Source of the DNA: Orientallactaga sibirica
Taxonomy: Eukaryota > Chordata > Mammalia > Rodentia > Dipodidae
Assembly (NCBI GenBank): GCA_036365145.1
Contig: JAEOAD010000015.1
Location: 37,897,501 to 37,961,500 of the forward strand
Length of the DNA: 64,000 nucleotides
Direction: 5' to 3'
Shown here: positions 1-10,925 of the stretch, one piece after another
Numbering within the stretch: position 1 is the stretch's first letter
How the letters are laid out: each line of letters begins with the position of its first letter
Notes under the pieces: model-generated
Told to the model about the DNA's origin: nothing
Database searches by the model: none
The model's input: the letters and a program-made list of their open reading frames with translations, nothing else
Position numbers and translations under genes: made by a program

Positions 1-1040
1 GCCACTGACAGCATCAGGTCTTTTGCCATCTCCTGGCCCTCAGCAGCCCAAATGTAAAACCAAAGCTCTCTCAGATCTCTCCACTCTTCCTTCCTGTTAT
101 GCTCAAGGCTCTTGGAGTCTCCACTGGCACCTACTATCTGAGTGAGGTGGGGCAGTGCAGGAGGAAGACAAGAGCATCGCCTGGTGAACAGAACCAGATG
201 GCTTAGGCACAAAAGGTTAAAATCAACTTGCTTGCTTGATTATGAATTTTAAGCAGGTTTTCTTCAGTGCAATCAGCTCTTCCCATCGTCATCACTCATT
301 AGGACAAGATTTCCATCCCAGCAGTGATTGAGGGTGCCTCCCAGCATTTGCATTTTGCATTCAACACACTGAGCACCTTGGTATTAGAATTAGACGCTGC
401 CTCTCTTTGTCTGGCTCTTTCTCCTTTTCTTTTCTTGCCTTGGGCCCCTTCCTTAGGTGGTAAGAAGTGACCCTGGAGGAGAGGGCAGAAAGAGCATGAT
501 TGTATTGACCACTGGCTGACTGTCAGCCAGCCAGCATCTGACAGGATGATGGAAGGGGCTGCCTCATGGCCTCTTTCTCTCCTCCTCTAATTGGCCTTTA
601 TGAATATTTAATGAAATCAAGATGGAATTCAATCAGAAACTTTACCTGCTGCATCTTTAGGGAAGGGAAGAAGAAAAAGAAATGGCAGGATATTATTAGA
701 TTCCTCTAACCACAGAGTAGAGGTAGAAAGCCCTAAAATCCTTTTGGTATTCGGGTGCCACAGCCGCCTTAGCTGCCCAGGTCATTCTGCTAAGCAAAGA
801 GGAATTAGCCCTTTTGAACAATGGGATGCTTCCAATTTCCTTGTGCCGCACAGATTTTGTCTGCATAGGGAAGTCTAATGTGCTCAATCTCAAATCCAAT
901 TGCAGATGCTGTCTTAATATTGTCTTTTCAGGCAGCCCTCTCTCCCTTCCTACTGGAAGGTGCTTTATAAAGACAATGAATCTTCAGCTTATTCTTTATT
1001 AATTGCATAAAATTTATAAATATAGAAAATTCAAAAGTAA
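1..1040. other. Unique non-coding sequence, possible regulatory segment
   Basis: No repeat family or credible gene is seen. Open frames here are under 70 codons and have no recognisable domains. Around 585-660 there is an AT-rich block with homeodomain-type cores (taattg, taatga) next to tgaatattta. This could be a conserved non-coding element, but conservation cannot be judged from one sequence. Confidence 0.4.
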
Positions 1041-1046
1041 AGCTTA

Positions 1047-1259
1047 GGCTGGGGAGATGGCTCATCAGTTAAATGTGCTTGCTTGCAAAGCCTTCTGGCC
1101 TGGGTTGAATTCCTCAGTACCAATGTGGAGCCAGATACACAAAACGGTGATACATCTGGAATTCATTTGCAGTGACAAGAGGCCCTAGTGTCCGCATTTT
1201 CTCTGTCTTTCTCTTTCTCTCTGTCTCTCTTTTGCTCTCCTCTCTCATAAATAAATAAG
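1047..1259 (+). mobile_element. tRNA-derived SINE, type A
   Basis: The copy starts 'ggctggggagatggctcat' and includes the pol III A-box-like segment. It continues through the 'ccagatacacaa' and 'catctggaattcatttgcag' blocks into a CT-rich tract and an AAATA tail. It is diverged from the window's consensus, so probably one of the older copies. Confidence 0.85.
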
Positions 1260-1275
1260 TTTAAAGAATAAAGCA

Positions 1276-1479
1276 GGGCCTAGAGAGATTGCTCAGTGGT
1301 TAAGACCCTTGCTTGCAATGCCTAACAACCTGGGTTTGATTCTCCAGTTACCCATGTAAAGCCAGATGCACAAAGTGGTGCATGCATCTAGAGTTTATTT
1401 GCAGTGGACAGGGGCCATGGTGTTCTCTCTCTCTCTCTCTCTCTCTCTGTTTCCCTGAAAATAAATACATAAATACAAT
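1276..1479 (+). mobile_element. tRNA-derived SINE, type A
   Basis: The head 'gggcctagagagattgctca' is followed by a B-box-like 'ggtttgattctcc', then 'ccagatgcacaaagtggtgc', a (CT)n run at about 1423-1449 and an AT-rich tail. It lies head-to-tail just after another copy at 1047-1259. Confidence 0.85.
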
Positions 1480-1739
1480 CCTACTTGATAAATAATGGAT
1501 AGTAATATTATATATACATTTATCTCTCCACTCTAACAAGTATACTCACATAACTACATTGTGGGCAATGTTTTGTAATGATTCTCTTTTTAAAATATAT
1601 AGTTTAAGCTATAATACAAGTGTGGCATCTTTTTGTATATCATTGCCTAAATGGCTCTGATGTATTGAACTGATTCCCAATCATTAGGATTTCCATTTAA
1701 GGCCCTGAAAATGTGTTTTATGATGACACAGAAGGATAG
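1480..1739. other. AT-rich unique sequence
   Basis: AT-rich sequence with no gene or confidently named repeat. It may include decayed LINE sequence, but I cannot align it to a family by eye. Confidence 0.3.
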
Positions 1740-1873
1740 GATAAGAGCCTGAGCCCTGGAATCAGGAGATGTGGATTCCAACACATACTTTTCAACTTTA
1801 GATGTGTATTCTTGGGAAGATTAATTAATCCCTCCAAATATCAGGGTCTTTATCTTAAAAGAAAGAAAAGTTT

Positions 1874-2095
1874 GGGCTGGAGAGATGGCTTAGCAGTTAA
1901 GGCATTTGCCTGCAAAGCCTAAGGATCCTCGTTCAATTCTCCTGGTCCCACATAAAAGCCAGATGCACAAGGGGGCACATGCGTCTGGAGTTTGTTTGCT
2001 GTGGCCAGATGCCCTGGTGCGCCCATTCTCACTCTCCCTCCTCTCTCTCTCTCTCTCTCTCAATGTCTCTAATAAATAAATAAATATAAAATAAA
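1874..2095 (+). mobile_element. tRNA-derived SINE, type A, with 17-bp target-site duplication
   Basis: Starts 'gggctggagagatggcttag' (A-box-like tggcttagcag), then the B-box-like 'gttcaattctcc', a body, (CT)n at about 2039-2061 and an AAATA tail. The 17-bp flank aaaagaaagaaaagttt occurs at 1857-1873 and again at 2096-2112. That marks L1-type retroposition into the MIR at 1740-2475. Confidence 0.95.
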
Positions 2096-2134
2096 AAAAG
2101 AAAGAAAAGTTTGAGGTTTAAATTAGAACATGTG

Positions 2135-2278
2135 GGGCTGGAGAGATGGCTTAGTGGTTAAGGCGCTTGCCTACAAAGCTAAAGGACCTCGGTTCAATTC
2201 CCCAGGACCCACATAAGCCAGATGCACAAGGCATGCATCTGGAGTTTGTTTCCAGTGGCTGGAGGCCCTGGCACACCC

Positions 2279-2344
<66 letters not shown>

Positions 2345-2403
2345 CTTTCCCTCTCTCAAATAAATAAGTAAAAATAAACATATTTAAAAAAATAAAATAA
2401 AAT
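2135..2403 (+). mobile_element. tRNA-derived SINE, type A, with long (CT)n and target-site duplication
   Basis: A well-preserved copy with a very long CT run (about 2286-2340, roughly 27 units) and an AAATA tail. The flank aaattagaacatgtg at 2120-2134 recurs as aaattagaacgtgtg at 2404-2418, 15 bp with one mismatch. It is the second independent insertion in the same MIR. Confidence 0.95.
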
Positions 2404-2475
2404 AAATTAGAACGTGTGCAAAATACCTAGCACACATCTGATATGAAATGAAATGTGCAGTTTATGCAAACCATT

Positions 2476-2764
2476 AATGTTGTCATTGTTAATAATGCTT
2501 TGTTAAATTTTCTTTTAGCTAAATTTAACCATGTCATTAAGCTAATTTCCTAGCAGAGGAATGACTGGTTCAAAATATTTTCACATTTTGAACTCAACTA
2601 ACAAGTTTTAAAACCCTGGAAGGATTTTTTTTTTCCTCAGACCAACTTCTAGATTTTGGCAAATGTTTGGAGTTCTCACAGTCTATGCATTATGAAGCTT
2701 TGGGTGTGTTCCTTCCCCCTTTAATTCTAGTTTTCAAAATGTAAGATGAAGTGGATGTCTTAAG
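2476..2764. other. AT-rich sequence, possible decayed LINE
   Basis: No gene. The segment 'aggaatgactggttcaaaa' resembles the antisense of older mammalian L1, but it is too short to assign. Confidence 0.3.
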
Positions 2765-3105
2765 CAGTTTGAGCTGCTATAATGAAGTACTATAGATCAG
2801 GTAGCTTGTGAACAGCAGAAACTTACTGACCAAGTCTCAGATTAGTGTGTCAGCATGGTTGAGTTCTGCAGAAGGCCTTTCTCTGGGTCACAGGTATATC
2901 ATTTCTCATTGTATAATCACAAGGTATAAAGAAGGCCAGGGCCCTTTTTATTAGGACACTAATTCTACTCAAGAAAGCTTTACCCTACTATCTACCTAGT
3001 TATTTTCCAAAGGCCCCACTTCCTAATAACTTTACTTCAAAGAAGTAGGACTTCAGCATATGAATTTTGAGGTAACATACACTTTCCATCCATAACACTA
3101 TTTTT
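2765..3105 (-). repeat. MaLR-type LTR (MLT1/MST-like), antisense
   Basis: Reads 'ctgctataatgaagtac...aacagcagaaacttact', then 'aaggccccacttcctaata' and 'agcatatgaattttgaggt', ending near 'tccatccataacac'. This is the order seen in the reverse complement of MLT1/MST-type MaLR LTRs. It looks like a solo LTR with no interior. Confidence 0.75.
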
Positions 3106-3160
3106 ACAGATACATATTAGGTGGCCAATTCTGTCCTTTACCTCCCCCTACTTTCTCATG

Positions 3161-3512
3161 GTCTATGACAGTTAATCTCTGGTTGTAAATTGGACAGGGG
3201 TTAGAATCACCATGGAAACAAATCTCTGGGACTGTCTGTGAGAGATTTTCTAGATTAGGTTAATTCGGGTGTGAAACTCACTCTAACTATGGGCACTGGC
3301 ACCATTCCTAGGGCTGGAGTCCTGCACTGAATGAAAAAGAGAAAGCAAAAACATTATTCATTACTCTCTGCTTCCTCACTGTGGACTGAATGTGACCAGC
3401 TGCCTCAGGCTCCTGTCAAACCTTCCCTGCCATGAATGACTTTCCTTCTTTATATTATTTCTTATCAGATATTTGATCACAGCAATGAGAAAGTAAGTAA
3501 TACCTGGCCCAT
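3161..3512 (+). repeat. Solo MaLR-type LTR, sense
   Basis: Begins near 'tgacagttaatctctggttg'. It contains 'ctgtgagagattttctagat' and 'ctctctgcttcctcactgtg', and ends 'atttgatcacagcaatgaga' followed by aagtaagtaatac. The same LTR family occurs at 39490-39882 and, antisense, at both ends of the element at 54495-57525. Confidence 0.75.
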
Positions 3513-3733
3513 GACACCCATTGGAGTAGGCATGTCCATAGCCAGTTGAGCAACCCCAGCTGCCAGGCATGGTGTGTTCTTTCTCTTTAGGCTTAATTTC
3601 TCCTGAGGGGGCAGAGCATTCTCATCAATGTTCAGCAGCAAGCAAAAGAGAAATGAATCTATAAATGGCAAGTCAACTCCAGAATGTTTCTTCTTTCTGT
3701 CTACATATGTGTATATATTTTGAAGGTATACAT

Positions 3734-4180
3734 TGTGGTTTAAATTTAGCCCCCTCACAGCAAGTGTTATGAATAGGTCCTACTTCCTTAGGCCCTTATT
3801 TAGAAACACTGTATTTGTAGATGTGATCAAGCTGTGGTGTGATCAAGCTGTGGTGTAATCACACTGGATTAGAGAAGGCCCCAAGTTCAACAACTGGTGT
3901 CCCTAACGAAGGTCATATGAAGACACAGGGACACAGATACTCAGTGAGAATCTCATACAACAAAGGGTACAGAGATTGGAGTATATATCCCACAAGTCAA
4001 GGAACTCCAAGGATTGCTGATAACAACCACAAGCTAAGAGATGTCACTGAGATTTTTCCCTAGATCATTCAAAGGAGGAAATCTTCCACATTCCAAAAAA
4101 CAGAAAGAAAAAAAAAGACATTTCTGTTGTTTTAAGTCACGTTTGTAATAATTGCTATGACAGCACTAGGAAACAACTGC
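3734..4180 (+). repeat. Ancient MaLR/MLT-like LTR
   Basis: The order 'gtttaaatttagcccc', 'gatgtgatcaagc', 'actggtgtccctaacgaagg', 'agagattggagt', 'ttctgttgttttaagtcac' and 'tgacagcactaggaaac' matches an old mammalian LTR-type repeat. The exact family name is not certain. It carries a perfect 16-bp tandem duplication at 3825-3856. Confidence 0.65.
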
Positions 4181-5590
4181 TGTCTGTTTTATAATTTTTA
4201 TTTCTGTTATTCCCCTTGTTTGGGCATAAGCTATTAATTTCTAGGGTCATTTCTGTAGCTAGCATAGTTTAATCAGACAAGTTCAGGATGGTGGCCTAAC
4301 TGTGGCTAAAAGCTCATGTCTATGATTTTATAGTTGTATGAGCTATAGGAGAAGAAAGCCTTGAGCCTAGCTGGGAGTAAGAAATGCTTTCTAGCCACCA
4401 AATTCCTGACTCAACAGTAGGTTGTTCCCATCCTGCTGGACAAGTAAAAAATAAATTGAACCTCTCTCATTATCGTACCTCTCTGCCCCAATATTTTACA
4501 AAGACCTCAGAATTTCATGCAACATCAAAGCATCAAAGAATTTGGATTAATCTTCGAATGCCTGGTCATTGGTACAGATGAGTTGTTCGTAGTAGCACAA
4601 CCACTGTGCTTGCTCTCATCTGTGCTGCTGTTTGTATGCACTCCTCAGGGTATAATCTTTGATGAGTCTTCCTGACTGTAAGCCTATGTCCCACCAACCT
4701 AAACTTAGCCAGGATGCTGCTTCAGAGTGGCCTACAGGTAAAAAGTTCATCCATTTCCATCCTGCTGCAATAAATAATACTTGCATCTTTACCTAAGCCA
4801 TCTATCCTTTGACCCTTTCCTCCTCAAAGTTGTTTACAGTCCATAGTCTCTTCAGTTGACCTTGGCCTTCACAAAAACACAAGAAAAACACTGACTTCAA
4901 GTATTTTCTGATTTTCTGCCTTCAGTGCCCCCAGGAAAATAAAGGCTAGTAACTTAGCTATTGCTTGGAGTGGGAGAGAAAGGAAAAATGTAAGAGTATG
5001 TGCATAAATTCTTACTTCAATAAATTATATAACTGCATTTATTATATAAATTATATTAATATATAATATATTGTGTTAATTATATAAATCAATATATTAC
5101 TTAATCCTCAGCACAGTCTTGCAGAGGTAAGGATTTTGTGAAAGCCAAGATTTAGACAAAGATTTATGTAGTAAAAATGATAGTAGGAGATGACACAGGC
5201 CAGTGTGATGCTGAAGCTGGGAAGCTGCCACTGAATCTCCTCCATCTGTGCCCCAGGTCTGAGGAGGGAGAGCTTTCTGGTCACCCTGTGAGGGGGGGTA
5301 TAATGGATAGGTGTCATCGAGTTTGAGACACATGGTGGGAAGGAAATCAGGAGTGAAGCTTAGTGTTCTATTGTTACAGTGCTGTTATTATGAATGTACA
5401 CATATACACATACACCATAGCCACACACACACACACATACACACACCATGTTATCTTCAGGGAGACCCACAAGGGTCACTGTATCCTAAAGGATTTCCTG
5501 TTCTACCTTCATCATATTATCAGAATTTCTCTTTGTTCACATTCCAAACTTGGAGAAAATTTCCTGCCACACTAAGACCCAGGGTAAATG
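4181..5590. other. Unique sequence with AT-rich and CA simple repeats
   Basis: No gene or named repeat. 5030-5100 is an AT-rich run of near-palindromic tatataa/ttatata units. 5400-5450 holds an interrupted (CA)n tract. Open frames here are under 100 codons; the longest spans the CA tract and is not credible. Confidence 0.5.
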
Positions 5591-6790
5591 AGGATTCAGC
5601 AGGGCTCTGAATTGGGAGGCCTAGATTTGGGTCCTCATACTTCAGGTCCTTCTTTTCATATAATCAAGGAGTTCAGCTCATTTGTCTATAAGACCTTTCC
5701 AAATCCCTTGTGGATTTATGAAATAGCTAGTCTGGATCCTAAATTTAACATACTTCATAATTTTCCGTGAGCTTCCTTCCAGTATCCAGCACACAGTATG
5801 AAGAGATGATAGTATGAAAGCCTGATAAGATCTTCCTGACTTGCATAGTCTCACAGCTTATTCACAATTTGTTTTTCTTAGCTTTAATCCAAATATAGTT
5901 TCTAATACTTCCTAATAAGCTCTGGCCCATCTTTCTCACACAGTTTATTGCTATCAGGAAAAAAAAATTTCCTTCTATCTACACCCCTCCCTTCCCACCT
6001 TTTTCTCTTTTTCCTGCTGCTAATAATTATAAGTTATGAAGCCCACAAAAATGTGGATATTAAGTAGGCTGTATATGATTAGAGATAATGTCATAGGCAT
6101 GCATCTGAAACCTGCTGCCTGGCTAATGTGTGTTTTCCTCTCCATGACACTAAACACAGTCATTATGCCTTGGAGGGGGCATGACTTTAGTAATGATGTT
6201 AGGCATGCGTACATTTAAAGAGTGTCTCTCTTCCTGATGTGGGGCTGTCCCAAGCATTAACCTTCTTATTATGAACCTGAGGGCACTGACCTTACAAATA
6301 TACCTTTCTCTCTGGCTTTTAGAGTCCCTGTGGCTCTTTGTTAAAAACTTAAGGGTTAATAGGGCCTAGAAATCAAGTAGGCTCCTAGCCTAACTTAAGA
6401 TATAGCCCTATGTTGGAGACAGAGGTAAAGATGTGGGCAAGTATGTTTGTGGAAAGTAACAGTCTTCAGATTGTTTCCTTGGTGAAATAGTAAGCAAGAT
6501 TAGCAATTTAGGTAAGCTTCTTGCACACATTCCAGTGGTGTTTCTACTGAGGCAAGCTGGGAATTAGAATTCCTCAGCCCCTTCATTTGTCAGATAGTCC
6601 TGTTCACAAACTACTTTATGCCAAGCTCTGTGCTGAAGCCAACATTGGAAAAGATAGACACATAATGTCACAGGAAACTTTTCCTGGAAAGACACAAACA
6701 CACATTTATTCACCCCAGATAGGGCTCAGATGATTGCACTCAAACCAGTTCTGGTGAACCAGTGAGTCAATAACCAATGACTTAATGGTG
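5591..6790. other. Unique sequence, faint MIR-like stretch
   Basis: 5600-5690 ('gggaggcctagatttgggtc', then 'tcagctcatttgtctataag') faintly resembles a MIR core. Nothing else is recognised. Confidence 0.35.
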
Positions 6791-6954
6791 TTACTTACAG
6801 AGCAGGGTGAGGGGTTGTGGGTGACTCAAAGGCAGCTGTATCACCAAAAAAAACCCACCCCAACATGGGTGATGTCTCACAGGAGCTGTGTCTCTGGAGC
6901 ACACTGAATGGTGGGAGTCTACAGCCCACTACATGACTTGTAAGCACCTTAGCA

Positions 6955-7285
6955 GAACTGTGGGAAAATCTCTCCCCAAGTGGTTGTTTACCCTTCTTAA
7001 AACCTTAGGAAGGGGGTCTTCCAACCTTTTCCCCAGACTTGGTAACTTTCTGAGTCTCCTGTCTTCCCTCATCTCCACAGGAGGGAATATTTCAATTCAA
7101 AGAAAATTTCTATACAACACTGGTCAGAGTCTACCCCTCAAAAGTTGTTTATAGTCCTATACGCTTGGGAAGTGGCCTGTGGCTTTTGACATTTCACTTT
7201 TCCCAGACCTGTTATCTACTTGACTCCTTTCCTCCTTTTGGGGTGGAGGGAATATTTCAACTTGGAGGAATTTGATATATAACTC
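6955..7285 (+). repeat. Diverged tandem duplication, unit about 165 bp
   Basis: Two adjacent segments share blocks in the same order. 'gttgttta' is at about 6983 and 7144. 'cccagac' is at about 7032 and 7202. 'ggagggaatatttcaa' is exact at 7080-7095 and 7245-7260. Offsets of 161-170 bp show an old duplication with small indels. No coding content or known family is recognised. Confidence 0.55.
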
Positions 7286-7399
7286 ATAGTCATAAAGAAC
7301 CCAATAGGATATGTACTTGAGATTTATGTGCAGAAAACAATTACCTTAGTCTGAGAGAGTCCAGGAATAGAATACTGAGCTGTATGTTAAATGATAAGG

Positions 7400-7720
7400 A
7401 TAGATTATTTTCCCTGTGGAGAAAAGAAAGACAGACATTCCAGACCCAGGGAACACCTGAGAACAGGCTGAGAAGATGAAAAGAAATCTTTGGTAACTTG
7501 GGAACATGATATGTCCAAAAAGTGAGACTCATGTCTGGAAGGTAGCTTGGGTGGGAGGGGCATTATATCAGGCTAAGGAGTTTGAACAGGAAAGTCTTTT
7601 AAGATCTGAAGGAGGGGCATTTGTAAAGCTAAAAATAAAGTCTGAGCAAAGGTGGACTTGATTGGCAGGCCAAGCTGGGAGAGGAGTGAAGGGACAAAGT
7701 TCCTTTAGTTGGCAGGATCC
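7400..7720 (-). repeat. L2 LINE fragment, antisense
   Basis: 'gacagacattccagacccag', 'tcaggctaaggagtttgaac' and 'tcttttaagatctgaaggag' match the reverse complement of the L2 3' region as I know it. It is highly decayed and the frame is lost. Confidence 0.6.
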
Positions 7721-8427
7721 TGGGATTAGCTCACTGAAGGAGGCACAGAGCAGGATGTGGAGGAGTCTGCCTCTTCGTTCTGGGGACACTTTTCTCCCTG
7801 AGTTCCCTGAGTTGCAAAGCAGTTCCCCACTGACATGCAGAAAGCACTGCCCACTTTAGTGCTCTTAATGAAAATGGAAAATATGGGCTTGTGTGATGCT
7901 TTTAATCATTTTGGAATTATAAAGAGCTCTGGGCTTTGGGGCCTAGGATGGCCATGGTGTGAGCATAAATTATCCTAATTGAGTATCTTGTGCTGTTTAT
8001 GGACACCATTGCTGTAAATTTGGTTCTGATGCTAGAACGGTGGGTTATCCACACAGCTTTCACCCTTAGCATGCTTTCTTCTGAAAACTACAAGAGTTCT
8101 TGGTTTTCATTTCCAGTCAGGAGGGCCATTGATGCTGAGAGGCATTAGTTAGCTCTGGTCATTGGATTGCTTACTCATTCTGAAATTGGCCTGGTCACCT
8201 TACACTGTGCCAGGCACTTGAAACTCATGGAGAAGAGAGGCTCTCCAACAGCCCCCAGTTACACATACTGGTAATCTCAACAACAACAACAAAAATAGTG
8301 CCAGTTGGAGCAAAATGAAAGGAGTAGTCTCTTCTACCTAGAAATTTAGGGGTAGTCATTTAACAAGCTCTGTGGCTCATCCCCTGGGATTTGGGTGTCT
8401 GTGATCTGTCTGCTTGAAATTTATTTT
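7721..8427. other. Unique sequence
   Basis: No gene or repeat is seen apart from a short (CAA)n near 8278-8291. 7860-8030 is AT-rich with several TAAT/ATTA cores and could be regulatory, but there is no direct evidence. Confidence 0.35.
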
Positions 8428-8551
8428 GCTTTGAGACAGGGTCTCACTCTAGCCCAGACTCACCTGGAACTTGCTTTGTAGTCCAGGCTAGCTTTGATCG
8501 TCCTACCTCAGCCCAAGTGCTCAAATTACAGCTATGAGCCACCATGCCCAC
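8428..8551 (-). mobile_element. B1 SINE, antisense, diverged
   Basis: Contains 'gagacagggtctcactctag', 'cccaagtgctcaaattacag' and 'gagccaccatgcccacc', which is the reverse complement of a 7SL-derived B1. It is older than the other B1 copies. Confidence 0.85.
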
Positions 8552-8614
8552 CTTCTGCTTAAAAGTTTTGAAAATCAGAGTAGCACACCAACAAGGCTTT
8601 GTGCTGGGCTGTTA

Positions 8615-8995
8615 ATAGACCCATGGCAAGATACTGACTCTACCTCCTGGCTATGACTACCATGTTGGTTGTTGGTTTGGTTTTTTTGTTTGTTTGTTTG
8701 TTTTTGTTGTTGTTGTTATTGGTTTTCTGAGGTAGGGTCTCACTCTAGCTCAGGCTCACCTGGAATTAACTATGTAGTCTCAGGGTGGCCTTGAACTCTC
8801 AGCAATCCTCCTGAGTGCTGGGATTAAAGGCCTTTTCCCACATACCCAGCTCCATGTACTCTTCAAAAAGATTCCGACCTCTCTCTGAGCTTAATTTCCC
8901 ATCTATAAAAGGAGATTTATAATGCTGGCCCCATGGGAATATTGCCATAGAGATATGAAACTCTTAACACAGGCCTGGGCTGTGATAGCCTCCTT
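8615..8995 (+). repeat. MIR, split by a B1
   Basis: The left arm (8615-8670) has 'actgactctacctcctggct'. The right arm (8860-8995) has 'ctctgagcttaatttcccat' and 'cttaacacaggcctgggctg', the expected MIR order. The antisense B1 at 8677-8852 sits between them. Confidence 0.65.
8677..8852 (-). mobile_element. B1 SINE, antisense, inserted in MIR
   Basis: The reverse-complement A-tail (TTTG/TTG repeats) is followed by 'gaggtagggtctcactctag', 'gtagtctcagggtggccttg' and 'gtgctgggattaaaggcc'. A short ccatgt flank appears on both sides, too short to be decisive. Confidence 0.9.
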
Positions 8996-9264
8996 ACAGG
9001 GTTAGTTCCCTCTTATCTTCCCTGTGTTTGCTTTTTTGGTATGGATAAGCCACACTGAGCCATTCTCGATCCCTATAAACAAGCTCCTTCATGGTCAAGG
9101 GCACACATTAGCAAGATTTCTCCCTCTCTGACCTGTTTGGGGCTTCCAGTTGTTTTAAGGATTAAAGGAAGAGTCCTGAGTAGGGGCCAGAAAACTTTCC
9201 AGTATACCTTTAGCTGAACTGTTTCGCATATAACATGTTGCCTATGCCCCAGTCATGCTGGAAT

Positions 9265-9500
9265 ATTCACCACTCCCCAGGTGAACATCTTCTTTCCATC
9301 TTGGAGCCATTGCTCATATAGATGCCTCTTCAAGGACCCTTCTTGTCCAGTGATAAAAATCCCATTTATCCTACGTGAAATACCTTTAAGCCCTCCTCAG
9401 GAAGCTCTCCATGAATCTCTAGTTGTACCTAACTGCTTTCATCTCTGAGATCTCACAGTGTACTCCTCTGGGATCTCACACTTGTCCTCTGCCACAGTGT
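9265..9500 (+). repeat. Probable L2 LINE 3' fragment, sense
   Basis: 'ctcctcaggaagctctccat' and 'ctaactgctttcatctctga' fit the order seen in L2 3' ends, but the sequence is very diverged. Confidence 0.45.
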
Positions 9501-10579
9501 CCCAAAACCTCTCTGAAGGTCCTGCAACCAGGAGATGAAGCTGGAAGCTGATGGATTGGTGCCAACAAGCATTTTTGGCTGACTGAGCTCTTTGAAAATG
9601 CTCCAAGAGAAGTATAAGTAAGGCTCACAGCAGGCTTAAGAACACTGCTATTTCCTATGCTTGAACCCTTAAAAAGATAAATTCTTTAAAGTGGGTAAAC
9701 AGTGGTTTTGAGTCAGGACATGTAGAGCTCGGCATCCAGCTATTCCCCCCCACCCCCATCAAGCACAGTGTCTCATCTGACAGTCTCTTATACGCAACTG
9801 TATCTTCAGGCCTAGTGTGTGCAAAGCAGAGCCAGCTACCTGAGTTATACAATCAGTGCAGTAAAACAAGACCTCCATACACAAAAAGGCCCCTTCTTTT
9901 AGAACTTATCTTTGAATTTGTAATTTTTCAATAAAGTCTGATGGGATAATAGAGTGGAATACCCGAAACCTAGAACCTCTGCCATGCACAGACCCCTCTT
10001 ACTACCTCCCTTCCTCCTAAAGCAGGGTTCTTGGCCACGTGCTCTGCCACACCTATCCTACCTCTCCCCAAGGTGGCAGTACCAGGGTGTATTCGGCAGA
10101 CAACTTGACAGGAACAAGCCTTTACCCAGCCCATCGAGGTACCTAACTAACTCACCTCAGTGTGAAAACTGCGCCACTCTTGTAGGTTTCCACCTGTAAT
10201 GCAGCAGGTGGCCCAAGAACTGTTTCAGCTCTCCTGACCCCACAGCTGGAAGCTGGCAAGGGCTGGGGGAAATGCCCAGCAACCTGTGGGCCAAATATAC
10301 TTATTCAATCTAAGGGTAGAACCCCAAGACACCTAACGGTCTTCTATCCCTTCACGACTATCTTCATATACAATGTAACACAATATGATATAAGAAATTT
10401 AGAATATCATAATGGACAGTTGGAGAGAAACAAGAGAGAAATTTTTAAACTTTAATAAATTTAATGGCATATACTTCCAGGTTTCTGAATAAGAGACCTG
10501 CAATTCATTTTATACAAGATTCCACAAAATAAACAAACTTAGTGTTATATGTTATGTCAGGTACAATATTAAAATAATG
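9501..10579. other. Unique sequence
   Basis: Nothing is recognised. The short frames at 9655-9852 and 9954-10199 have no domain, no splice-site support and no coding-like context. Confidence 0.4.
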
Positions 10580-10925
10580 TGCAGAAAGGCTCTGGTTTGA
10601 ACAAGATCGGGAAACATTTTCTGTACAGGACAATGGAGCAAATATTTTAAGCATTGCAGGCCAGACAGTCTCAGCCATGACTGCTCAACTTTGACTTTCT
10701 AGCCAAAAAGTATATAAACAGATGAGTATGGCTATGCTCCAACCAAGCTTTATTTATGAACACTATGATTTAAATTCATATGTTTGTCATGTTAAAAAGT
10801 GTTTACTTTTCTGTTTGTTTCTAGTCATTTAAAATATACAGAAACCATATTGAACTGTAGGCTACACAAAAATAGGTGGCAGACCAGATTTGACCAGCAG
10901 GCTGCAGTTTGCTGTCCTGAACTAC
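10580..10925 (+). repeat. Ancient MER-type DNA transposon remnant
   Basis: The segment has 'aacattttctgtacaggaca', 'attgcaggccagacagtctc', 'aagctttatttatgaacact', then 'ggtggcagaccagatttgac' and 'aggctgcagtttgctgtcct'. This is the familiar order of an old mammalian non-autonomous (hAT-like) repeat. A 60-70 bp AT-rich stretch (about 10775-10835) interrupts the match. The exact name is not certain. Confidence 0.65.

Larger units (their letters stand above)
1740..2475 (+). repeat. MIR, split by two SINEs
   Basis: MIR-like sequence runs 1740-1856 (gagccctggaatcaggagat, then the ccctccaaatatcagg core). It resumes at 2113-2119 and 2419-2470 ('aaaatacctagcacaca', matching the MIR end). The gaps are two SINEs, each flanked by its own target-site duplication. 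The MIR is therefore older than both. Confidence 0.7.

Noticed and set aside
1047..2150. tRNA-like A and B boxes that could indicate tRNA genes
   Set aside because: They are SINE heads: the cloverleaf is not conserved, and each is followed by the shared SINE body and CT tract.
2151..2381. Open frames of 60-76 codons rich in Arg-Glu or Leu-Ser repeats
   Set aside because: They are the (CT)n/(GA)n tract of a SINE read in different frames, with no protein content.
5030..5100. AT-rich palindromic stretch as a possible replication origin or attachment site
   Set aside because: It is ordinary (TATA)-type low-complexity sequence with no supporting motif.
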